64,000 nucleotides of DNA from Ascidia mentula (Eukaryota > Chordata > Ascidiacea > Phlebobranchia > Ascidiidae): assembly GCA_947561715.1 (NCBI GenBank), contig OX387199.1, positions 11,971,001 to 12,035,000 on the forward strand, written 5' to 3'. This document shows positions 51,321 through 60,200 of this stretch, piece by piece. Under the pieces are notes generated by a model. That model saw only the letters and a program-made list of their open reading frames with translations, was not told the DNA's origin and did not search any database. The position numbers were made by a program, and so were the translations under genes. How positions within the stretch are numbered: position 1 is the first letter of the stretch; the number at the start of each line of letters is the position of its first letter.

Positions 51321-52900
51321 TTTGCGTTTGCGGTTGCACAACGTATGTAACTATGCGCTTTCAGCACTTGTCCATTTTGCAGTATATGACTTTTCGAAAA
51401 AAAATATTTTTTTTTAGTACAAGCTTTATTATACAGTGGAAAACGCTGATACTCCAGTACTGAGTTTGCGGTTGCACAACGTATGTAACCATGCGATTTC
51501 AGCACTTGTCCATTTTGCAGTATACGACTTTTCAGTAAAAAATATTTTTTTTTAGTACAAGCTTTATAATACAGTGGAAAACGCTGGTACTCCAGTATTG
51601 CTTTTGCGGTTGCACAACGTATGTAACTATGCGATTTCAGCACTTGTCCATTTTGCAGTATATGACTTTTCGATAAAAAATAGTTTTTTTTCTGTACAAG
51701 CTTTATTATACAGTGGAAAACGCTGATACTCCAGTACTGAGTTTGCGGTTGCACAACGTATGTAACTATGCGATTTCAGCACTTGTCCATTTTGCAGTAT
51801 ATGACTTTTCGATAAAAAATATTTTTTTTCATTACAAGCTTTATTATACAGTGGAAAAGGCTGATACTCCAGTTTTGCGTTTGCGGTTGCACAACGTATG
51901 TAACCATGCGATTTCAGCACTTGTCCATTTTGCAGTATACGACTTTTCGGTAAAAAATATTTTTTTTTAGTACAAGCTTTATTATACAGTGGAAAACGCT
52001 AGTACTCCAGTATTGCTTTTGCGGTTGCACAACGTATGTAACTATGCGATTTCAGCACTTGTCCATTTTGCAGTATATGACTTTTCGATAAAAAATAGTT
52101 TTTTTTCTGTACAAGCTTTATTATACAGTGGGAAACGCTGATACTCCAGTACTGAGTTTGCGGTTGCACAACGTATGTAACTATGCGATTTCAGCACTTG
52201 TCCATTTTGCAGTATATGACTTTTCGATAAAAAATATTTTTTTTCAGTACAAGCTTTATTATACAGTGGAAAACGCTGATACTCCAGTATTGCGTTTGCG
52301 GTTGCACAACGTATGTAACTATGCGATTTCAGCACTTGTCCATTTTGCAGTATATGACTTTTCGATAAAAAATATTTTTTTTCAGTACAAGCTTTATTAT
52401 ACAGTGGAAAACGCTGATACTCCAGTTTTCCGTTTGCGGTTGCACAACGTATGTAACTATGAGCTTTCAGCACTTGTCCATTTTGCAGTATATGACTTTT
52501 CGATAAAAAATATTTTTTTTCAGTACAAGCTTTATTATACAGTGGAAAACGCTGATACTCCAGTTTTGCGTTTGCGGTTGCACAACGTATGTAACTATGC
52601 GCTTTCAGCACTTGTCCATTTTGCAGTATATGACTTTTCGATAAAAAATATTTTTTTTTAGTACAAGCTTTATTATACAGTGGAAAAGGCTGATACTCCA
52701 GTATTGCGTTTGCGGTTGCACAACGTATGTAACTATGCGATTTCAGCACTTGTCCATTTTGCAGTATACGACTTTTCGGTAAAAAATATTTTTTTTTAGT
52801 ACAAGCTTTATTATACAGTGGAAAACGCTAGTACTCCAGTATTGCTTTTGCGGTTGCACAACGTATGTAACTATGCGATTTCAGCACTTGTCCATTTTGC
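51321..52900. repeat. 138-bp satellite array, block D (about 11 monomers)
   Basis: A short satellite stretch between two oppositely oriented LINEs. Its left part (51321 to about 51890) matches 46405 to about 46970 at +4916 bp, including the private variants TTTTCAGTAAAA and CTTTATAATACAG. Its right part (about 52042-52900) matches 31232-32090 at +20810 bp. The block is therefore a junction of two different array segments. No gene is supported. Confidence 0.95.
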
Positions 52901-53375
52901 AATTCAATTCAATTCAATTCAGTTTATTTACATCATAATCCGCGAAAATAAAATGCGGAACAGTAAAACACAATGAATGATCCAGTTGGGATTAGATGAA
53001 GGGACGGTAGAAACCTCAATTGGTTATTTGAAACCGCCCCTGGGTTGTTTCGAGGTTGCAAAAGATTTACGCGGTTGTACGCAATGACATTGATGAGGCA
53101 AGGAACATTTAATCAACAATCATTCTGCATTACATAAACAAAGAAGTACAAAAATAACACGAACAGAGAAAAGACAATCAGTAAGTATTGCGCATGTTAC
53201 AAAACTAAAAGATACAATATAAATAAGAATGAATCGTTGTGAATTTTACCATTTGCATATGTCAAGGGCAATTACCAATTAGGCCGGCGGTGAAGTGACG
53301 TTGTGATTTTTTGCTAAATTGCGCCCTATCGCATCAAAACATTCCTGCGGGTGTTTACATCGCACGTGGTCATCT
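52901..53375 (-). other. LINE 3' UTR (copy 4, minus strand)
   Basis: Same 3' UTR as copies 1 and 2, read on the minus strand. The complement of AATAAA is at 52923-52928, next to the longest TTGAA repeat tail of the four copies. A single-base difference from copies 1 and 2 is visible near 52984 (CAACTGGATC instead of CAACCGGATC). Confidence 0.85.
52923..52928 (-). promoter_or_regulatory. Putative polyadenylation signal (AATAAA on minus strand), LINE copy 4
   Basis: TTTATT on the plus strand, the complement of the AATAAA that is conserved at the 3' end of every copy. Confidence 0.5.
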
Positions 53376-56306
53376 CTACAGCTGTGCAGCATTGGCATAT
53401 AAGTGAAGAAAGTGTAATTTTAGTGCTTTAAGAAACCCTTTTAAGCTAAAGCTTTTAATGTTTTGCGGGATGTTATTCCATATTTCTGCGCCTTGGTATT
53501 TTATAGTTTTTTTACCTAGTTCAGTGAAAACACGTGGGAGATAATATTGATGTGTGGTTTGACATCGTGTTATGTGGGTGTGAATGTTTGCTAATGGGGT
53601 AAAGTAGTCCTTAAAGGCTGCGGGTAGACGATGATTTTTGTAATTGTAAGCAAATTTACCAAGTTGCAGCTTGTGCTGTAGATTGACTGGAAGAATTTGT
53701 GCTTTAATGTACAGTTGATAGGTGTGGGTGCGAAAGGGACTGTTTGTTATTATGCGAAGCGCTCTATTTTGCAGGACCACCACTGGATGTAACAATGATG
53801 GGCAAACAAAACCCCACGCCAAAAGGCCATAAGACAAATGCGAATGAACAAGTGCGTGATACACTGTTTGTAATGTACACTGTCCTATGATGTGCTTCAG
53901 CTTGTAAAGAATTGCAACGCTTTTTGCAATTTTTTTGCAGGTTGAGTTAACATGTGGGGCCCATGACAGTGTATCATCAATATGTACACCAAGGTACTTT
54001 GTGGTCTTGACTTGCTCTAGTGTGGTGTCATTAATCTTAAGGGTAAAATCCGTATTGTTTGTCTTTTTGCTGTTTGCGAAGAGCATGAATGTGGTTTTTT
54101 TGCAGTTAACTGTTAGTTTGTTCGAATTAAGCCATGTATTAACCTTATCTAGTTCGATATTTGCAGCCTTTTCTAAATCCCTTACATTTTTGCACGACTT
54201 GATGAGACATGTGTCATCTGCGAATAATCTTGTGCAGAATGAGGAGGCGCAAGGCAAATCATTTACATAAATGAGAAACAGAAGTGGTCCTAGAGGAGAT
54301 CCCTGGGGCACACCACATTCCACGTTACAGACATTGGAGCGGGAATTGCAAATTTTAGTGTATTGTTGCCTGCCAGTGAGGTAGTTTTCAAAAAAGCTTT
54401 TAATTTTTCCCCGGAATCCATAAAACTCCAATTTTTGCAGGATGATTTCGTGGTTGACGGTATCAAATGCCTTTGATAAATCCAGGAAAATTGCGCATGT
54501 TTTTTCTTTGTGATCTGTGGAATTAGCTATATGCTCATAAATTTGTGCGACTGTCAAATCTGTGGAATGGCCAGGCCTAAATCCATTTTGAAATTTGGTC
54601 AGAAGGTCAAATTTTGTTAAGTACTCGGTAACTCTTTTGTGTATAATTATTTCAAAAATTTTGGCAAAAACTGGTATAAGCAATATCGGTCTGTAGTTGT
54701 TGACATTTTTTTGGTCCCCGCCCTTGAACAATGGTGATATTTGAGACAGTTTAAGGCAACTTGGGTAACTTGCTGTTTGAATGCAACAATTAAACAACAT
54801 GCAAAGAATTGGAGAGATGACTGGTGCTGCTAGTTTTACTAGTTTTATGGGCATGTCATAGGGACCAGGTGATTTACTTGAATCTAACTGTACAATAGTA
54901 TTGAAAACTTCATTTATTTCTATGGTGTAAAAAAAGAATGATGATGACGGGCCATTTGTGAGGTATTCTGCTGGTGATTTAGATGTTGGGGGGACAAGAA
55001 GCGCCATATCTTTTCCAATGCTGGTGAAAAAAGTATTGAACGTATTTGCCATGATCAATGGGTCATTTGTCACTGTACCATTTGTTGTAGTAATTTGTGA
55101 TATGTGTGTTTTCCCTTTGATGTTGTTTGTAGTTACTTTATTGATAAGTTTCCATGTTTGTTTTGGACTTGATTTGTTGTGTTCAAACATGACTTTGTAG
55201 TAGTTTCTCTTTGCTGCTCGTATAGTTGATTTTAGCTTGCTTGAATATGATTTGTATTTCATTGCATTGATTTTTTGTTGGATGTATTTTTTGTAAAGTT
55301 TATTTTTATGTTTTATTGATTTCAGGATACCTTTGGTAAGCCAAGGATTTGCCTTGCGCCTGGTTGATAAAGTTGTATATGGGGCCTGCTCTTCTACAGC
55401 ACTTTGAAAAATTTGGATAAAAGTTGCCATTTGCTGGCTTATATCAGTTTGATTCCAGATGGTGCTTGCTTTGTTTGAAATGGTGAGCAAAAATTTGTCT
55501 GCATCAAACTTTGAGTAATTTCGTATTACTTTGGGGTGTGGTGAGTCTGTTGGTTGTAGGTTGTGTGTAATAGCAAATATTGGCAAGTGGTCTGATATAT
55601 CAAAAGTAACTAAACCGGATGTGATAACATTTTTGGTGTTGTTAGTGTAAATGTGATCTAAACAGGATTGTTTCTGTGAAGGGGCAGTGTGAGATGCTTT
55701 GTCGATTATTATTGTGCTGTTAAGTGCTGTTAACATTAATGTATATTCTTGTATTTGAGGAGTGTTTTTTAAAAGGTCTATGTTTAAGTCTCCGAGAATA
55801 TAAAATAATGTGTTGTTTTTGTTCAGTTTATGCAAGGTGTTTTCCAATTGTGATGTGAAGGGTGATATAGATTGATCTGGGTGGCGATATATTACTCCAA
55901 TTATAATGGTTTTGTTTTGATTATTTTGTTTCAGATCCAACTCAATCCACAAGTTTTCACAACGTGGCATGTATATTTTGTATGTGTCATTTTTGCGGTA
56001 AACTAGTGGCCTTTTAATGTAAAAACCAACGCCACCCGCATTTGTCAAGGAGTTTTCCCCCAAAAAGTCATAACCATTCAAAGTAGTATTGGTTGCAGTA
56101 CTATTTTTTAGCCTTGTTTCAGAAATGCCAATTATATGGGGTAATTCGATGCACATGTTGGTGAATGTTTCAAGTGTGTCTAGGTTGTGTGGTAAGCTCC
56201 TTACATTGAAATGTGTCACACAAAAATCTTTTTGGCCTATACACTGTGATGTTTTTACAAATTCTTGCATAGAGTAATATTTACAAGGACTCGTATTTGT
56301 AGTCAT
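53376..56306 (-). CDS. LINE ORF2 protein, APE endonuclease and reverse transcriptase (copy 4)
   Basis: 976 residues, uninterrupted and colinear with copy 1. All endonuclease landmarks (FNVRSL, ISETRL, GDLNID, LDHIY, SDH) and reverse transcriptase landmarks (FLDLSKAFD, GVPQGSPLGP, FADD, YLGVHIDD) are present. By eye I find five residue differences from copy 1: N6S, I207T, K292Q, V294A and S542L. The last lies in the NNYRPISLIP motif, where the Ser of RPISL is strongly conserved in LINE reverse transcriptases, so this copy may be weakened despite its open frame (inference). It lies 92 nt downstream of its own ORF1. Function is as for copy 1: nicking of target DNA and target-primed reverse transcription in the nucleus. 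Confidence 0.94.
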   Translation of the reverse strand: MTTNTSPCKYYSMQEFVKTSQCIGQKDFCVTHFNVRSLPHNLDTLETFTNMCIELPHIIGISETRLKNSTATNTTLNGYDFLGENSLTNAGGVGFYIKRPLVYRKNDTYKIYMPRCENLWIELDLKQNNQNKTIIIGVIYRHPDQSISPFTSQLENTLHKLNKNNTLFYILGDLNIDLLKNTPQIQEYTLMLTALNSTIIIDKASHTAPSQKQSCLDHIYTNNTKNVITSGLVTFDISDHLPIFAITHNLQPTDSPHPKVIRNYSKFDADKFLLTISNKASTIWNQTDISQQMATFIQIFQSAVEEQAPYTTLSTRRKANPWLTKGILKSIKHKNKLYKKYIQQKINAMKYKSYSSKLKSTIRAAKRNYYKVMFEHNKSSPKQTWKLINKVTTNNIKGKTHISQITTTNGTVTNDPLIMANTFNTFFTSIGKDMALLVPPTSKSPAEYLTNGPSSSFFFYTIEINEVFNTIVQLDSSKSPGPYDMPIKLVKLAAPVISPILCMLFNCCIQTASYPSCLKLSQISPLFKGGDQKNVNNYRPILLIPVFAKIFEIIIHKRVTEYLTKFDLLTKFQNGFRPGHSTDLTVAQIYEHIANSTDHKEKTCAIFLDLSKAFDTVNHEIILQKLEFYGFRGKIKSFFENYLTGRQQYTKICNSRSNVCNVECGVPQGSPLGPLLFLIYVNDLPCASSFCTRLFADDTCLIKSCKNVRDLEKAANIELDKVNTWLNSNKLTVNCKKTTFMLFANSKKTNNTDFTLKINDTTLEQVKTTKYLGVHIDDTLSWAPHVNSTCKKIAKSVAILYKLKHIIGQCTLQTVYHALVHSHLSYGLLAWGFVCPSLLHPVVVLQNRALRIITNSPFRTHTYQLYIKAQILPVNLQHKLQLGKFAYNYKNHRLPAAFKDYFTPLANIHTHITRCQTTHQYYLPRVFTELGKKTIKYQGAEIWNNIPQNIKSFSLKGFLKALKLHFLHLYANAAQL

Positions 56307-56398
56307 ATTGGTGGTTTTTTATCTAAAATAATATGCAAATATAACAACATTGATTGTTTTATAGCTCAAAGACATCCTTGGGATTGTATAGTAACAAT

Positions 56399-57196
56399 TC
56401 AGTTGGATTCAGTACCTCTTTCGATGTTTGGAATCTTGAATTTCTTGAGATCATCTTCATTTTTTATCCAAATTGCTGAAGTTCCTTCATCCTTTTTTAA
56501 CAGTGTTGATCCATTTTTCGTCCAGATAAATTTGTATCCTTCATTTCTTTTGAACGCAAGGCAAGTATTGAAGATTTTCCTGTTTATTTTTGTTAGACTT
56601 TCATTGATGTATATTTTTGTAGCTTGATGGTCCATGTTTATCTTGTGTAGCTTTTTTCTATTCATGTACAGGTCATCACGTGTTTTTCTTGACAAAAATT
56701 TTGCAATAATTGTGGGCGGTTGTTGTGTGTTGCTTTGGCGTGATGGCAAACGGTGCGAAATGCTGATGTCATTTTTTGTGATGTTAATACCAGTTTTTTT
56801 TGCCACAGAGACCACAATCTCATCCGTGCACTCTTCCTTGTTGTAGGGAATGCCTTTAATTTCGAGGCAATCTCTTCGACCATATTGCTCAAGTTCATTG
56901 AGTTGTCCCGAGTATGAAGCTATGCTAGTTTTCAAGTGTTTTATGTCTTCTTTAAGTTTGATATTTTCTTTCTTTGTTATTTTTAGTTCCTCTTCAGTGT
57001 GATTTAGTCTTTTTTCAATTGCATCAAATTTTTTTGAAAGAAAATTTTGGCTTTCCCGGATTGATTGAAGTTCTGTTAGAAGTAGACCAAATTTCTCAGT
57101 GACCTGAGCCTTGTTTTGCTGCAGTTGATCAAAGACATGGTCCAATTTTGCGGTGAGGGTGAGACCAGACATCTTTTTTGGAGAATATTTTGACAT
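56399..57196 (-). CDS. LINE ORF1 protein, coiled coil plus FP/RRM-like domain (copy 4)
   Basis: 265 residues, colinear with copy 1 and without stops or frameshifts. Relative to copy 1 it has Y at residue 4, G at 37 and A at 165. Residues about 14-104 form the predicted coiled coil. The RRM-like start YGRRDCLEIKGIP and the C-terminal motifs IYINESLT and YKFIWTKNG are unchanged. The V165A change falls in the hydrophobic strand TII(V/A)KF and is conservative. It probably binds the element RNA in a ribonucleoprotein with ORF2 protein (family knowledge). Confidence 0.87.
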   Translation of the reverse strand: MSKYSPKKMSGLTLTAKLDHVFDQLQQNKAQVTEKFGLLLTELQSIRESQNFLSKKFDAIEKRLNHTEEELKITKKENIKLKEDIKHLKTSIASYSGQLNELEQYGRRDCLEIKGIPYNKEECTDEIVVSVAKKTGINITKNDISISHRLPSRQSNTQQPPTIIAKFLSRKTRDDLYMNRKKLHKINMDHQATKIYINESLTKINRKIFNTCLAFKRNEGYKFIWTKNGSTLLKKDEGTSAIWIKNEDDLKKFKIPNIERGTESN

Positions 57197-57266
57197 TTCC
57201 TTGTAACATCAGGTCATCAGCAGCCTTATTCTAATGCCTAGGCTAGTACCTTATTCAAATAGAATC
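57197..57266 (-). promoter_or_regulatory. LINE copy 4 5' leader
   Basis: A 70-nt leader that starts (minus strand) GATTCTATTTGAATAAGG. It carries GTACTAG as an insertion relative to copy 1 and keeps the CCTAGG core and the AGAATAAGGCT arm. The matching outer arm found in copy 1 is absent apart from ATTCT. It presumably includes the promoter, but no recognised core motif was found. Confidence 0.45.
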
Positions 57267-60200
57267 GACTTTTCGATAAAAAATAGTTTTTTTTCTGTAC
57301 AAGCTTTATTATACAGTGGGAAACGCTGATAATCCAGTACTGAGTTTGCGGTTGCACAACGTATGTAACTATGCGATTTCAGCACTTGTCCATTTTGCAG
57401 TATATGACTTTTCGATAAAAAATAGTTTTTTTTCTGTACAAGCTTTATTATACAGTGGGAAACGCTGATAATCCAGTACTGAGTTTGCGGTTGCACAACG
57501 TATGTAACTATGCGATTTCAGCACTTGTCCATTTTGCAGTATATGACTTTTCGATAAAAAATATTTTTTTTCAGTACAAGCTTTATTATACAGTGGAAAA
57601 GGCTGATACTCCAGTACTGAGTTTGCGGTTGCACAACGTATGTAACTATGCGATTTCAGCACTTGTCCATTTTGCAGTATATGACTTTTCGATAAAAAAT
57701 AGTTTTTTTTCTGTACAAGCTTTATTATACAGTGGAAAACGCTGATACTCCAGAAATGAGTTATGGTTGCACAACGTATGTAACTATGCGATTTCAGCAC
57801 TTGTCCATTTTGCAGTATATGACTTTTCGATAAAAAATATTTTTTTTTAGTACAAGCTTTATTATACAGTGGAAAACGCTGATACTCCAGTATTGCGTTT
57901 GCGGTTGCACAACGTATGTAACTATGCGCTTTCAGCACTTGTCCATTTTGCAGTATATGACTTTTCGATAAAAAATATTTTTTTTCAGTACAAGCTTTAT
58001 TATACAGTGGAAAACGCTGATACTCCAGTACTGAGTTTGCGGTTGCACAACGTATGTAACTATGCGCTTTCAGCACTTGTCCATTTTGCAGTATATGACT
58101 TTTCGATAAAAAATATTTTTCTTCAGTACAAGCTTTATTATGCATTGGAAAACGCTGATACTCCAGTACTGAGTTTGCGGTTGCACAACGTATTTAACCA
58201 TGCGATTTCAGCACTTGTCCATTTTGCAGTATACGACTTTTCGGTAAAAAACTATTTTTTTTCAGTACAAGCTTTATTATACAGTGGAAAACGCTGATAC
58301 TCCAGTTTTGCGTTTGCGGTTGCACAACGTATGTAACTATGCGATTTCAGCACTTGTCCATTTTGCAGTATATGACTTTTCGATAAAAAATAGTTTTTTT
58401 TCTGTACAAGCTTTATTATACAGTGGAAAACGCTGATACTCCAGTACTGAGTTTGCGGTTGCACAACGTATGTAACTATGCGATTTCAGCACTTGTCCAT
58501 TTTGCAGTATATGACTTTTCGATAAAAAATATTTTTTTCATTACAAGCTTTATTATACAGTGGAAAAGGCTGATACTCCAGTATTGCGTTTGCGGTTGCA
58601 CAACGTATGTAACTATGCGCTTTCAGCACTTGTCCATATTGCAGTATATGACTTTTCGATAAAAAATATTTTTTTTCATTACAAGCTTTATTATGAAGTG
58701 GAAAACGCTGGTACTCCAGTATTGCTTTTGCGGTTGCACAACGTATGTAACCATGCGATTTCAGCACTTGTCCATTTTGCAGTATATGACTTTTCGGTAA
58801 AAAATATTTTTTTTTAGTACAAGCTTTATTATATAGTGGAAAACGCTGGTACTCCAGTATTGCTTTTGCGGTTGCACAACGTATGTAACTATGCGATTTC
58901 AGCACTTGTCCATTTTGCAGTATATGACTTTTCGATAAAAAATAGTTTTTTTTCTGTACAAGCTTTATTATACAGTGGAAAACGCTGATACTCCAGTACT
59001 GAGTTTGCGGTTGCACAACGTATGTAACTATGCGATTTCAGCACTTGTCCATTTTGCAGTATATGACTTTTCGATAAAAAATATTTTTTTTTAGTACAAG
59101 CTTTATTATACAGTGGAAAACGCTGATACTCCAGTATTGCGTTTGCGGTTGCACAACGTATGTAACTATGCGCTTTCAGCACTTGTCCATTTTGCAGTAT
59201 ATGACTTTTCGATAAAAAATATTTTTTTTCAGTACAAGCTTTATTATACAGTGGAAAACGCTGATACTCCAGTACTGAGTTTGCGGTTGCACAACGTATG
59301 TAACTATGCGCTTTCAGCACTTGTCCATTTTGCAGTATATGACTTTTCGATAAAAAATATTTTTCTTCAGTACAAGCTTTATTATGCATTGGAAAACGCT
59401 GATACTCCAGTACTGAGTTTGCGGTTGCACAACGTATGTAACCATGCGATTTCAGCACTTGTCCATTTTGCAGTATACGACTTTTCGGTAAAAAACTATT
59501 TTTTTTCAGTACAAGCTTTATTATGCAGTGGAAAACGCTGATACTCCAGTTTTGCGCTTGCGGTTGCACAACGTATGTAACTATGCGATTTCAGCACTTG
59601 TCCATTTTGCAGTATATGACTTTTCGATAAAAAATAGTTTTTTTTCTGTACAAGCTTTATTATACAGTGGAAAACGCTGATACTCCAGTACTGAGTTTGC
59701 GGTTGCACAACGTATGTAACTATGCGATTTCAGCACTTGTCCATTTTGCAGTATATGACTTTTCGATAAAAAATATTTTTTTCATTACAAGCTTTATTAT
59801 ACAGTGGAAAAGGCTGATACTCCAGTATTGCGTTTGCGGTTGCACAACGTATGTAACTATGCGCTTTCAGCACTTGTCCATATTGCAGTATATGACTTTT
59901 CGATAAAAAATATTTTTTTTCATTACAAGCTTTATTATGAAGTGGAAAACGCTGGTACTCCAGTATTGCTTTTGCGGTTGCACAACGTATGTAACCATGC
60001 GATTTCAGCACTTGTCCATTTTGCAGTATATGACTTTTCGATAAAAAATATTTTTCTTCTGTACAAGCTTTATTATGCATTGGAAAACGCTGATACTCCA
60101 GTACTGAGTTTGCGGTTGCACAACGTATGTAACCATGCGATTTCAGCACTTGTCCATTTTGCAGTATACGACTTTTCGGTAAAAAACTATTTTTTTTCAG

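Larger units (their letters stand above)
52901..57266 (-). mobile_element. Near full-length LINE, copy 4, opposite orientation (4366 bp)
   Basis: On the minus strand the order is leader, ORF1 (56399-57196), 92-nt spacer, ORF2 (53376-56306), 3' UTR, AATAAA and a tail of four GAATT/TTGAA units at 52901-52920. The left flank matches 32090 (offset 20810) and the right flank matches 32098 (offset 25169). Compared with that empty site, seven bases (AGTATAT, 32091-32097) are missing, so integration caused a small target deletion instead of a duplication. Both ORFs are open. The leader differs from copy 1 by seven extra bases and lacks the outermost inverted-repeat arm. Confidence 0.93.
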
